Shown here one piece after another: positions 1-8,415 of a DNA stretch of 64,000 nt (position 1 is its first letter; each line of letters begins with the position of its first letter). The notes beneath the pieces are model-generated. The model saw only the letters and a program-made list of their open reading frames with translations, did no database searches and was not told the origin of the DNA. This DNA is from Saprospiraceae bacterium (GTDB lineage Bacteria; Bacteroidota; Bacteroidia; Chitinophagales; Saprospiraceae). The translations under genes and the position numbers were made by a program. The stretch lies in the NCBI GenBank assembly GCA_016710585.1, contig JADJVN010000029.1:10001-74000 (forward strand), given 5' to 3'.

Positions 1-1110
1 GTTCAGTCATTTATCATTATTGATGCTAAATTAGAAGGGGTCTTGCCCATGTCATTTATCTTTGACACAGGAGCTGAACAAAATATAATCATCGATAGAG
101 GATACACTGATATTTTCAAAGACATCTATTTAAAAGAAATCGATATTTTTGGTGCTGATCTAAACCAGCCAATACCAGCATTACTGACTAGAGCACTAAA
201 TATTCAAATTGCGGAATCATTACCAGTATTGCGACAATGCATTGTCTTAAAAGAAAAGAAAATAAATTTTGACGCCATCGTCGGAGAGAATATCCACGGC
301 ATCCTCACAGGTTCAATTTTCAAAGATTATATCATTGAAATAAATTATCGCAAATCATTCATCCTTCTTCACAAATATGATTCTAGAATTAGCCTAAAAA
401 AATTTACAAAGCATAAAATAAAAATCACAAAAAATAAACCCTATATCGATTGTCGCATTCAAATGCCGAATATGGAATTTAAGACTTTAAGTTTGCTATT
501 AGATTCGGGTGCCGCACTTTCTTCTATCCTCTATTCTAATGCTGACTCTTCAGTGATGATTCCACAAAATGTAATCCCTAGTAATCTTGGATCTGGACTT
601 GGTGGCTTGATCCACGGTGTTGCGGGAAGAATCAAAAAATTCTGCATTGATTCAATATATTGTATTGATGATTTAGTGATCCACTTTCAAACTGTAGAAA
701 CTGACTATATTCAAAATGAATCAAAATTGAAGCAAGGTATTATTGGAAATCAAATATTAGAAAAATTCTTGATTTTAATCGATTATAAAAACGAGTATGT
801 ATACCTTAAAGCTGACAAAGAATTTGCAACAGAACCAAAGTATGATAAAAGTGGACTCTTCATCACAAAAGGTGGCACAGATCTATCCAAATTCTATGTC
901 TCCAATGTCATGCCGAATAGTCCAGCTGCTGATCAAGGTATCATGGTTGGAGATGAAATAATATCACTGAACACGATACCAAAGTTATTTTTAAGCTTGC
1001 AAAAAATTCAAAATATTCTCGCTAAAAAACCATCCAAATCGGTTAAAATTAAGTTAAAAAGAGGCAAAAAACTTATAAAAACCCAATTTACATTGAGAAA
1101 TCTCATTTAA
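1..1110 (+). CDS. Two-lobed retropepsin-like aspartic protease with C-terminal PDZ domain (5' end outside window)
   Basis: The frame is open from the first base, so the true start lies upstream; a TTG at 43 is only an internal codon. Two aspartic-protease active-site motifs are visible: DTGA at codons 22-25 and DSGA at codons 168-171, each preceded by hydrophobic residues as in retropepsin-type lobes. The last 80 or so residues (VSNVMPNSPAADQGIMVGD, then a second strand pair) form a PDZ domain. Bacteroidota encode many such periplasmic or secreted aspartyl protease-PDZ proteins of unknown substrate. The signal peptide would be in the missing part. Both lobes in one chain could make a pepsin-like active site without dimerisation. 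Family assignment is firm; protease activity is inferred. Confidence 0.8.
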   Translation, partial: VQSFIIIDAKLEGVLPMSFIFDTGAEQNIIIDRGYTDIFKDIYLKEIDIFGADLNQPIPALLTRALNIQIAESLPVLRQCIVLKEKKINFDAIVGENIHGILTGSIFKDYIIEINYRKSFILLHKYDSRISLKKFTKHKIKITKNKPYIDCRIQMPNMEFKTLSLLLDSGAALSSILYSNADSSVMIPQNVIPSNLGSGLGGLIHGVAGRIKKFCIDSIYCIDDLVIHFQTVETDYIQNESKLKQGIIGNQILEKFLILIDYKNEYVYLKADKEFATEPKYDKSGLFITKGGTDLSKFYVSNVMPNSPAADQGIMVGDEIISLNTIPKLFLSLQKIQNILAKKPSKSVKIKLKRGKKLIKTQFTLRNLI

Positions 1111-1189
1111 TATAAAAATAATATTTAGGTTTTTGAACCTTTCTTAAGAATTAAATGTATATACAATTAATACAAGTGTAAGAATATTA

Positions 1190-1642
1190 ATGAGTATTGA
1201 AGAAGACATATTACAAAGGCAATTTGAATCTGAGTACCATCGCTTACACGTCAATATTTTATATACTGCTTCATGGCTTAATGGAAAGCTAAGCGAAGCC
1301 TTGGACGAATATGATTTATCTCCAGAGCAATTCAATGTTTTGCGAATATTAAAAGGAGCTAATAAGCAAGTAAATCTGAAATATATTTCAGAAAGATTGG
1401 TGAATAAACAAAGCAATACCAGCAGGCTTATAGATAAGCTATTTGCTAAAAAAATGGTAGAGCGGAAAACATCAAAAGAAGATCGCAGAAATGTTGAAAT
1501 CAGCATCAGCACATTTGGATCGACGATCATCAATCAAGCATCTGAATCTGTAAAGAAACTTGAAGTACAATTGAATGGTATTAAAGCAAAAGAAGCTAAA
1601 GAAGTTAGCGATGCTTTAGATCGTTTCAGAAAATCGAATTAA
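1190..1642 (+). CDS. MarR-family winged-helix transcriptional regulator
   Basis: This 150-residue protein has the MarR layout: an N-terminal dimerisation helix, a helix-turn-helix around LSPEQFNVLRILKG and the recognition helix VNKQSNTSRLIDKLFAKKM, then the wing with the basic KEDRRNVEI motif and a C-terminal dimer helix. It would bind DNA as a dimer and usually represses a neighbouring gene in response to a small molecule or oxidant. The YceI-like gene starts 30 bases downstream on the same strand. The two are therefore probably cotranscribed, and YceI is the most likely target. No clear palindromic operator was found upstream. Confidence 0.85.
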   Translation: MSIEEDILQRQFESEYHRLHVNILYTASWLNGKLSEALDEYDLSPEQFNVLRILKGANKQVNLKYISERLVNKQSNTSRLIDKLFAKKMVERKTSKEDRRNVEISISTFGSTIINQASESVKKLEVQLNGIKAKEAKEVSDALDRFRKSN

Positions 1643-1672
1643 AAAAACATTTTAAAATTAAATAAATTAAGT

Positions 1673-2278
1673 ATGAAAATTAAGTTTTTATTTTTAGCTA
1701 TGACATTAATGATTGGAAATTTATTGATGGCCAATCCACCGAAAAAAGCAAAACCAGTAAGTTACAAAGCTGATTTGAAACAAACTGTAGCAAAATGGGA
1801 AGGCAAGAAAGTTACAGGCAAACATCATGGAACAGTTGCTTTAAAATCTGGTTCTATTGAAGTATTAGAAGGAGTTGCAACAAATGGTTTTTTTGTAGTG
1901 GACATGACTTCTATTTCATGTGTTGATTTGGCAGCTGGACAAGGTAAAGAAAAATTGGAAGGTCACTTGAAAAGTGAAGATTTTTTCGGAACTGAAGCTT
2001 ATCCTACAGCTGAATTCAAAACGACTAAAATCCAAAAAGGAAATGGTGCTAACTACACGATCTCTGGTGATTTAACGATCAAAGGACAGACGCATCCTGT
2101 GTCTTTTCCTGCAAATATCGTAATCACTAAGAAAATGGTAAAAGCAACTGGAAAAGTAACTATTGACAGAACTTTATATGGTATAAAATATGGTTCTGGT
2201 TCATTTTTTGATAATTTGGGAGACAAAGCAATCAGCAATGAATTCACTATGGACATCAATTTTGTAGCTAACAAATAA
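1673..2278 (+). CDS. YceI-family periplasmic lipid-binding-type protein
   Basis: A 201-residue protein with an N-terminal signal peptide (about 20 residues, ending near LLMANP). The mature part shows the YceI lipocalin-like fold signature: a strand repeat starting WEGKKVTGKHHGTV, the segment HLKSEDFFGTEAYPTAEFKTT, and GDLTIKGQTHPVSFP. The family binds polyisoprenoids or amphiphiles in the periplasm and is often linked to stress. It follows a MarR regulator by 30 bases, which suggests inducible expression. A rho-independent terminator follows at 2313-2347. The function beyond ligand binding is not known from sequence. Confidence 0.85.
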   Translation: MKIKFLFLAMTLMIGNLLMANPPKKAKPVSYKADLKQTVAKWEGKKVTGKHHGTVALKSGSIEVLEGVATNGFFVVDMTSISCVDLAAGQGKEKLEGHLKSEDFFGTEAYPTAEFKTTKIQKGNGANYTISGDLTIKGQTHPVSFPANIVITKKMVKATGKVTIDRTLYGIKYGSGSFFDNLGDKAISNEFTMDINFVANK

Positions 2279-2312
2279 AATTGGTATATAAAGGTGTAAT
2301 TCCAAAAAACCC

Positions 2313-2347
2313 AAAAAAGCCACTTGAAATTTCAGGTGGCTTTTTTT
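2313..2347 (+). terminator. Rho-independent terminator after the MarR-YceI pair
   Basis: A 12-bp stem (AGCCACTTGAAA pairing with TTTCAGGTGGCT, one G-T pair) has almost no loop and is flanked by A-run and T-run tracts. It ends the yceI transcript. It also rules out a translation start at TTG 2281 for the next gene. Confidence 0.8.
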
Positions 2348-2427
2348 ATTTTTGCACTTCAAATCCACTTATTCCTAGAAGATCTTTCATTTTAGAAACT
2401 CTTAGTATAAAACTAGTTTATTTTCAA

Positions 2428-2435
2428 TACTTTTG
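2428..2435 (+). promoter_or_regulatory. Bacteroidota -7 promoter element four bases before a start codon
   Basis: TACTTTTG matches the Bacteroidota -7 consensus TAnnTTTG. The ATG at 2440 begins only four bases later, so transcription would start at or next to the start codon. No clear -33 TTG is present at the expected distance. Confidence 0.5.
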
Positions 2436-2439
2436 CATC

Positions 2440-3990
2440 ATGGTCTGGAGATTTTTAATCTTAGTTTGCCTTTATTGTTCTTGTGCCAATATTAAAGAAA
2501 TCAAAGGAGGAGAAGTGGATAAGATTCCCCCTAAATTTGTACAAGCTAAATCTAGCCAAAACTTCCAAATCAATTCTAAACCTAAAAAATTAAAACTTAC
2601 GTTTAATGAATGGGTAAGATTGCAAAATCCAAGTCAAAATATAATTTTCTCGCCTAATCTTGAGTATCCAGTAAAATACAAACTTAAAGGAAAAGCTGTC
2701 CTGATTGAATTTGACGATAAGGAAGTTTTAAGAGACTCGACGACTTATTCTATTTCATTTGGATCAGCTATAGAAGATATCTCTGAGAAAAACACCTCAA
2801 ACAATTTCAAATTTGTTTTTTCTACTGGAAATTACATAGATTCTATAGAACTTAAAGGGAAAGTGGTCGACGCATTTTCTGGTGAACCATTGGATAAAAT
2901 ATTGGTCACACTTTATGATGACTTGAGTGATACTGCATTCACAAAAAAGAAACCACTGTATATCTGTTTCTCAAATAAAGATGGAGAATTTAGTTTTTCA
3001 AATCTCAAATCCAATACTTATAATATTTATTCCTTATCAGATAAAAACCTAAACTATTATTTTGACCAGACTACAGAAGCAATCGCATTTCATAGTAATC
3101 CGATAAAAGTGTTTCATGACACAATGCAACATCGCACACTGATGCGACATTCATTACAATTGCTTCCGATCAAAATAATAAACAAATCTGAACTTGCTGG
3201 AAGGACCAATATATTATTCAATAGAACTCCAATTAACTTTAAAGTTAGGAGTTTAATTCATGAAAAAGCGCCATACCAAATTCTGAGCGATACATTTGTT
3301 TTTTATAATTCAAATACAGATTTGGAAAATCTTGAACTGAGCTATGAAGGAAAGATAGATACAATCAAAATCAAAGCAAGTAAATTCAATAAATCTAATC
3401 TTTCGAAAATTAAAGCTGAGAGTAATCTGATACTTCCACAAGATGAATTTCAACTAAAAGCTGATCTGGCTATCGTTGACATTGATTATTCTAAAGTTTC
3501 AGCTAGTTTTGTTTTGGATAGCTCTAATTTTAAAATCGATCCTAACAAACCAAGCCAAGTCAAAGTAAAAATACCTAATAAGGCTAAACGTGAATTTATT
3601 TATTTGGATTCACTAGCCATCAAATTACAGGATAGCAGTGGGACGCTTAGAGATACTTTTTATGTGGATTTTTATTCTAAAGAAAGATTAGCAAATCTTG
3701 AAATAACGATTGATTCATTGATCGAAAATGAACAATATATTTTTCAATTATATGCCGATAAAAAAGTGCTAATCGAAAATATATTTACGACTAAATCTTC
3801 AACGCAGCTTTTAGAAATAAATAATATTGTTCCTGGAAAATATCATGTAAAACTGATTCAGGATTCAAACAAAAATATGCATTGGGATCCAGCGAATTTT
3901 AAAGATAAAAAAATGCCCGAAGAAGTATTCTCCTGGCAGATCCAAGAACTGAGAGCTGATTGGAAATTAAAAGTTGACTTAAAGCCTTAA
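2440..3990 (+). CDS. Ig-like (Big_5) domain lipoprotein
   Basis: The start was chosen at ATG 2440, not at the upstream TTG 2281: a terminator hairpin lies between them, and from 2440 the protein begins with a good lipoprotein signal (MVWRFLILVCLYCSC). The 516-residue product has a first domain of the bacterial Ig-like Big_5 type (KIPPKF..., LTFNEWVRLQNPSQNI, YSISFGSAIEDISEKN), then a carboxypeptidase-regulatory-like beta domain (about residues 135-185), then further beta-rich sequence. This architecture is common in Bacteroidota, with no assigned role. The stop codon lies one base before lptB, so translation is probably coupled, suggesting a cell-envelope role. Confidence 0.75.
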   Translation: MVWRFLILVCLYCSCANIKEIKGGEVDKIPPKFVQAKSSQNFQINSKPKKLKLTFNEWVRLQNPSQNIIFSPNLEYPVKYKLKGKAVLIEFDDKEVLRDSTTYSISFGSAIEDISEKNTSNNFKFVFSTGNYIDSIELKGKVVDAFSGEPLDKILVTLYDDLSDTAFTKKKPLYICFSNKDGEFSFSNLKSNTYNIYSLSDKNLNYYFDQTTEAIAFHSNPIKVFHDTMQHRTLMRHSLQLLPIKIINKSELAGRTNILFNRTPINFKVRSLIHEKAPYQILSDTFVFYNSNTDLENLELSYEGKIDTIKIKASKFNKSNLSKIKAESNLILPQDEFQLKADLAIVDIDYSKVSASFVLDSSNFKIDPNKPSQVKVKIPNKAKREFIYLDSLAIKLQDSSGTLRDTFYVDFYSKERLANLEITIDSLIENEQYIFQLYADKKVLIENIFTTKSSTQLLEINNIVPGKYHVKLIQDSNKNMHWDPANFKDKKMPEEVFSWQIQELRADWKLKVDLKP

Positions 3991-3991
3991 G

Positions 3992-4732
3992 ATGATATTA
4001 CGAACAGATCAATTAATCAAAACCTATGGCAGTAGAACGGTAGTAAACGGGGTCTCCATTGAAGTCAATCAAGGAGAAATAGTTGGACTACTTGGACCAA
4101 ATGGTGCGGGAAAAACGACGACGTTTTATATGATGGTAGGGTTCATTACACCTGATAATGGCACAGTATATCTAGATGATGATTCGATCACCTCAGATCC
4201 TATGTACATCAGAGCTAGAAAGGGTGTCGGATATCTTCCACAAGAGCCATCCGTATTTAGAAAATTATCTGTAGAAGATAATATCAAAGCCATCCTCGAA
4301 ATGACCAAACTCCCTGTAAAAGATCAAAAAGAAAAACTAGAATCTTTACTAGAAGAATTCAACTTAATCAAGATAAGAAAAAACATGGGTGACTCCGTTT
4401 CGGGAGGGGAAAGGAGACGCACAGAAATAGCTAGAGCTTTAGCGAGTTCTCCGAGTTTTATTTTACTGGATGAACCCTTTGCAGGGATTGACCCCATAGC
4501 TGTGGAAGATATTCAAACCATCGTATGGAAATTGAAAAATAAAAATATTGGTGTCCTGATTACTGATCACAATGTTCAAGAGACATTGAGTATAACAGAT
4601 AGAGCCTATTTAATTTTTGAGGGAAAAATATTGAAAGATGGCACGGCTGAAGAATTAGCTGCAGATGAACAAGTAAGAAGAGTATATCTTGGACAAAATT
4701 TTGAATTGCGCAGAAAAACAATAATGCACTAA
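3992..4732 (+). CDS. lptB: LPS export ABC transporter ATPase LptB
   Basis: A 246-residue ABC ATPase with Walker A GPNGAGKTTT, Q-loop region YLPQEPSVFRKLSVEDN, signature VSGGERRRTEIARAL, Walker B FILLDEPFAGIDP and a switch His in TDHNVQET. The Q-loop context, the ERRR after the signature and the overall length are characteristic of LptB. LptB powers LptFG extraction of lipopolysaccharide from the inner membrane toward the LptA/C/D bridge. It follows the Ig-like lipoprotein after one base and precedes two small lipoproteins, so all four may form one operon. No lptF, lptG or lptC is in the window. Confidence 0.93.
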   Translation: MILRTDQLIKTYGSRTVVNGVSIEVNQGEIVGLLGPNGAGKTTTFYMMVGFITPDNGTVYLDDDSITSDPMYIRARKGVGYLPQEPSVFRKLSVEDNIKAILEMTKLPVKDQKEKLESLLEEFNLIKIRKNMGDSVSGGERRRTEIARALASSPSFILLDEPFAGIDPIAVEDIQTIVWKLKNKNIGVLITDHNVQETLSITDRAYLIFEGKILKDGTAEELAADEQVRRVYLGQNFELRRKTIMH

Positions 4733-4745
4733 TTTTATTATCAGA

Positions 4746-4991
4746 ATGAAATCAAATTTTTTATTATTCCTTTTACTTATTTTATTTGGGTCTTGTTTTA
4801 AAGATGAAAATAAAATCAGAATTCGTACACAATTTATTTCAGATAGTCTCTACGTCGCCGAGTTACAAACTATGGAGTTAAAGTCAGACTCCATATGTAA
4901 CCATATTAAAAATTCTGAAATGCAAGTTATCGTAGATTCATTAATTCGATTGCGCACGGAGGAGATCACAAATTTAAGAAAAGGATTGTAA
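4746..4991 (+). CDS. Small lipoprotein of unknown function
   Basis: An 81-residue product with a lipoprotein signal: a hydrophobic core (LLLFLLLILFGSC) with the lipobox Cys at residue 17. The mature part is short, charged and predicted helical. It starts 13 bases after lptB and stops one base before the next small lipoprotein gene, so it belongs to the same transcript. I recognise no family. A role in the envelope is only suggested by position. Confidence 0.6.
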   Translation: MKSNFLLFLLLILFGSCFKDENKIRIRTQFISDSLYVAELQTMELKSDSICNHIKNSEMQVIVDSLIRLRTEEITNLRKGL

Positions 4992-4992
4992 T

Positions 4993-5337
4993 ATGTACCG
5001 AATTTCTAGACCAGATTTTCATATTTACAAGTTTTTAATTATCACAATAATTTTAAGTTTTATCGCTTGTGATGACGAAAGTAAAATTATTAAAAACGCA
5101 CATGAAATCTACAATCAAAGAAAACAAAAATTCTTGGACGATAAAAAAACTGCTTGTCAAAGAGAATTGATAGCTAAAGCTGAAAGTATAACTGACTCTA
5201 CATTGATTACTTTAATCAATTCATTAAAAAAAGATAGTCTCTATATTCCTACTGACACTATCCGACCAGTTAAACCTGATATACAATTTCCCAATTATAA
5301 AAAACCAGAAAAACCGGACAACTATCAGGTAAATTGA
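4993..5337 (+). CDS. Small lipoprotein of unknown function
   Basis: A 114-residue product. After an N-terminal stretch (MYRISRPDFHIYKF) comes a hydrophobic segment ending in LSFIAC, giving a lipobox Cys at residue 26, followed by the acidic DDES. The mature part has a charged helix-like region and a proline/lysine-rich tail (RPVKPDIQFPNYKKPEKP). It starts one base after the preceding lipoprotein gene, which has similar size and layout, and the two may be distant paralogues. No family recognised. Confidence 0.55.
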   Translation: MYRISRPDFHIYKFLIITIILSFIACDDESKIIKNAHEIYNQRKQKFLDDKKTACQRELIAKAESITDSTLITLINSLKKDSLYIPTDTIRPVKPDIQFPNYKKPEKPDNYQVN

Positions 5338-5376
5338 TTTATTTAAGTTACTCAATAATTAAATCTTTTCGCCCTT

Positions 5377-7029
5377 TTATTTAAAATATATCTTCAACTC
5401 CTCAGAAAAATACTGCATTGCATTCATCACAGGAAGTGGAATGCCACCACCTAATGCACAAAGCGAACCACGCTTCATTGTATCGAGTAAATCGTTCATT
5501 AACTCTGTATCGATCTTATAACTGGGATCAACCTGAGACTTCTGCACCATCTCTTTTCCTCTTACTGAACCAATGCGACATGGAAAACATTTACCACAAC
5601 TTTCATGTGCTGTAAACTCAAATAAATGCTCTAAATATTTAATCATTGGATACTCTTCAGGAATGCTTATAACGGATGCATGTCCTAGCATAAAACCATT
5701 TACTGCGAAGGATTCAAAATCCAAAGTCAAATCTTTTATTTTAGAAACTGGAACTAGCCCTCCTAATGGACCACCAATATGAAGTGCTTTTACTTTATGC
5801 TTAAATCCTTTGCCCAATTTCTCAACAACATCTGCAATTGAAGTCCCCATTTCTGCTTCATAAATTCCAGGCCGATTGAAGCCTGAATCTAATGAAATCA
5901 ATTTTGTTCCAGTGGATTTGGCTGTGCCAATAGCGCTATATTTATCTCCGCCATGTTGAATTATCCATGGTAGATTCGCTAGAGTCTCTACATTATTCAC
6001 CACAGTAGGTCTTCTGAACAATCCTTCCACAACAGGAAAAGGTGGTCTGACCCTAACTTCTGGTCGCTGACCCTCTATTGAAGATAATAATGCAGTCTCT
6101 TCACCACAAATATAAGCCCCTTGAGCTTTGATCACTTTAAATTCAAAATTGAATCCAGTGTCCAAAATATTCTCTCCGAGACAACCATTTTGTCTCAATT
6201 CTTGAACTGCAATATTGATACAATTTATGGATTCTGGATATTCAGCTCTAATATATATTACCCCACGATCGGCGCCAATAATATAAGCTGATATCATCAT
6301 CCCAAGCAAGAGTGAATTTGCTTGATGTTCTAAAATATAGCGATCGGAATATGAGCCTGGATCTCCTTCATCTGCATTGCAAACAATGAATTTTTTATCG
6401 GATTCTACAGCTTTACATCCTTCCAATTTTATTGAAATAGGGAATCCTGCTCCTCCTCTTCCTCGCAATCCCGAAGCTTTTATTTCAGATAAAATGTCCT
6501 CTTTTGATTTACTTAAAATTTGTAATAATTGAATTTTTACATCTGCTGCTGTAAGTTGCGTTGCAGTGAGTATCTGTGTGGATAATGCTTCAACTTCATA
6601 ATGATCTTCTATAATTTTACCAGTCCTAAAAATCTCATCTAATTGACCATTCAAATTCCCCGAATAATTAACTCCATTAAAGTGAAAAGCATGATTCTCA
6701 TGGCATCGACCAAGACAACACATCTCCCCTATTTGTTCGCTAGGTATGATTTTTGAAATATGGTGTCTTAGGTCAGTCTGAGTCCCAGCTACAAGGCAGG
6801 CACTGCCATTACATACGTAAGCCTTCTTACCAAAATTTGAAGCTCGAGTAAAATCATAAAAACTCATCGTTCCAAAAACGGTGGAATTGCCTATGAGATA
6901 TTCCTCAGAAATGGCTTGAATTTCCACTTTGCTAAGTGGCTGATTCGCTGCATTTACGGTAGCTAATTGCTCAAAAAGGTTGTCTCCCAGACCTTTTCTT
7001 TCAGATAAATGGCTTAAATTCTTTGACAT
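5377..7029 (-). CDS. NuoE/NuoF fusion diaphorase (HoxF/FdsB-type NADH-binding flavoprotein)
   Basis: A 550-residue protein joining two complex-I-like modules. Residues about 1-140 are a thioredoxin-fold [2Fe-2S] domain with Cys73-x4-Cys78 and Cys105-x3-Cys109. Residues about 165-550 are NuoF-like: SGLRGRGGAGFP, the FMN/NADH region CNADEGDPGSYSDR, GAYICGEETALLSS, and a [4Fe-4S] site SCGKCFPC with a final Cys in GSLCALGG. Such fusions pass electrons between NAD(P)H and a catalytic partner: bidirectional NiFe hydrogenase, NAD-linked formate dehydrogenase, or FeFe hydrogenase. No partner subunit is adjacent: the gene stands alone between a plus-strand lipoprotein gene and a divergent small gene. 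Its electron partner must be encoded elsewhere and cannot be named from this window. Confidence 0.88.
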   Translation of the reverse strand: MSKNLSHLSERKGLGDNLFEQLATVNAANQPLSKVEIQAISEEYLIGNSTVFGTMSFYDFTRASNFGKKAYVCNGSACLVAGTQTDLRHHISKIIPSEQIGEMCCLGRCHENHAFHFNGVNYSGNLNGQLDEIFRTGKIIEDHYEVEALSTQILTATQLTAADVKIQLLQILSKSKEDILSEIKASGLRGRGGAGFPISIKLEGCKAVESDKKFIVCNADEGDPGSYSDRYILEHQANSLLLGMMISAYIIGADRGVIYIRAEYPESINCINIAVQELRQNGCLGENILDTGFNFEFKVIKAQGAYICGEETALLSSIEGQRPEVRVRPPFPVVEGLFRRPTVVNNVETLANLPWIIQHGGDKYSAIGTAKSTGTKLISLDSGFNRPGIYEAEMGTSIADVVEKLGKGFKHKVKALHIGGPLGGLVPVSKIKDLTLDFESFAVNGFMLGHASVISIPEEYPMIKYLEHLFEFTAHESCGKCFPCRIGSVRGKEMVQKSQVDPSYKIDTELMNDLLDTMKRGSLCALGGGIPLPVMNAMQYFSEELKIYFK

Positions 7030-7203
7030 AATTTAACTGCTTTTCCCTAAGGTGAAGGTACTAAAATTAATGAAATCCAGCCAAATAATTCGAATTATAA
7101 CATATTAATAAAAAATATATATGAAAAAATATTTTGCAAAACGCGCTGATAATCATACCTTGCTATATCAAACAAATTTTTAAACCAAAAAAATTAACGT
7201 ATT

Positions 7204-7467
7204 ATGGAAAGTATTTTGCCAATTTTAATCAACACTTTATTTGGTGCCGGAGGCGGCTGGTTAGGAAATATGCTTAAGTCAAATGGACTTGGTATGATCG
7301 GCAATCTTATTGCTGGTGGCGCAGGAGGAAATATTTTACCTCTTCTAGGTTCTGCTGCTGGACTTTTGAGCAATACTGGAGGTGGATTTGATATCATGAC
7401 TGCAGTTACTGCACTCTTAGGTGGTGGTGCTGGTTCACTTTTAGGTGGTTTGTTTAAGAAGGCTTAA
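7204..7467 (+). CDS. Small glycine-rich membrane-type protein
   Basis: An 87-residue product, about one quarter glycine, made of hydrophobic stretches with closely spaced GxxxG and GGGxG patterns (GAGGGWLGNML, IAGGAGGNILPLLGSAAG, ALLGGGAGSLLGGLFKKA). This resembles glycine-zipper membrane proteins. No signal peptidase site is evident, and the basic end FKKA would sit in the cytoplasm if the helices insert. A good terminator at 7494-7524 closes the transcription unit, supporting a real monocistronic gene. Function unknown. Confidence 0.6.
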   Translation: MESILPILINTLFGAGGGWLGNMLKSNGLGMIGNLIAGGAGGNILPLLGSAAGLLSNTGGGFDIMTAVTALLGGGAGSLLGGLFKKA

Positions 7468-7493
7468 TTCGAATTTATTTTTTCTTAGATAAG

Positions 7494-7524
7494 AAGACTG
7501 CAATCAAATGCAGTCTTTTTTTTT
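7494..7524 (+). terminator. Rho-independent terminator
   Basis: A perfect 9-bp stem (AAGACTGCA / TGCAGTCTT) with a 6-base loop is followed by a T-run to 7524. It lies 27 bases after the glycine-rich gene. Confidence 0.85.
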
Positions 7525-7643
7525 GAAAATACATTGCAGTAAGCTAATTTTTATGGATATTTTGCTAAATTAAAATAGAATAATAATAATGATTTAGAAT
7601 AATTATTGATTTTTAAGAATGGTTATTTAAACAGAATTATTCC

Positions 7644-7674
7644 TTGATTACTATATCAAATATTGGTAACTTTG
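7644..7674 (+). promoter_or_regulatory. Bacteroidota promoter with both -33 and -7 elements
   Basis: TTG at 7644-7646 and TAACTTTG at 7667-7674 are separated by 20 bases, the spacing expected for the Bacteroidota housekeeping sigma factor. The predicted start of transcription near 7680 leaves a leader of about 40 bases before ATG 7720. Confidence 0.6.
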
Positions 7675-7719
7675 TATAATTATTACTAATTTCTAATTGT
7701 TATTATTAATCAGAAGGAT

Positions 7720-8124
7720 ATGAAATTCACATTCTTTTTTTTTATAATGTTGATTTGCTTGTCATTTATAATTGACAAAGGAGTTAATGGGATTTATTAT
7801 TTAAAAGGAAAGGCATTTTACAATTCCAAAATAATAAATAAAGGTCTCATTAAAATAATTGAAAATGACAAATACTATAATATTAAGACAGATAAGTATG
7901 GTAACTACAATATTAAAATCCAATGGGAGTTGCCTTGCTTATCGGGTTTAATTGATCAATCAGAGGATAATGTAAATCAATTTACAAAATCTTTTAACTC
8001 AAAATATATTATAATGGAATACAACCATAAAGTGATTAAATTTAAAAATGTATATGAAATGTTCATTGGAGTAGATAGTTGGAATGAGGACGATCTATCC
8101 TATTGCGAGGATCTGAAATTTTAG
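7720..8124 (+). CDS. Hypothetical secreted protein with a carboxypeptidase-regulatory-like stretch
   Basis: A 134-residue product with an N-terminal hydrophobic signal (FTFFFFIMLICLSFIID). The following strand pattern, GIYYLKGKAFYNSKIINKGLIKII ... IKTDKYGNYNIKI, resembles the start of a carboxypeptidase-regulatory-like (transthyretin-type) fold, where a covalent modification or nutrient theme is written as 'state, then TDKxGxY'. The rest, including two Cys, is not recognised. The gene has its own promoter and is followed by 468 non-coding bases. It is very AT-rich (many Asn, Lys, Ile). Confidence 0.5.
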   Translation: MKFTFFFFIMLICLSFIIDKGVNGIYYLKGKAFYNSKIINKGLIKIIENDKYYNIKTDKYGNYNIKIQWELPCLSGLIDQSEDNVNQFTKSFNSKYIIMEYNHKVIKFKNVYEMFIGVDSWNEDDLSYCEDLKF

Positions 8125-8415
8125 AAAATAACTACTTACAAATCAGATTAAACTTCGCACTAATTTTTACAATCAAATAATTTTCAACAGAAAAAATTAG
8201 AATTCAAAAAAGCAAATGGCACGATTCAAGTTTACAAATTCATTAAAAAAATGGTGTTCAAATTATAAGCCAAAATAGAGTATTATTAATTATGCACATG
8301 TTTGAAAATTTGTTCAAATCTAATGATTAAAGAAAAGGAACTTTCAATAACTAAAATTGAAAAGTAATAAAAATTACAAGTAACGAAATAAACCTAAAAC
8401 CAATTTTTACTAAAA

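Noticed and set aside
2281..2439. In-frame extension of the Ig-like lipoprotein gene to a TTG at 2281
   Set aside because: It would be translated through a rho-independent terminator and would hide the lipoprotein signal that begins at ATG 2440.
8210..8235. Second sigma-54 promoter at TGGCACGATTC
   Set aside because: The -12 TTGC is absent at the required spacing and no gene follows on that strand.
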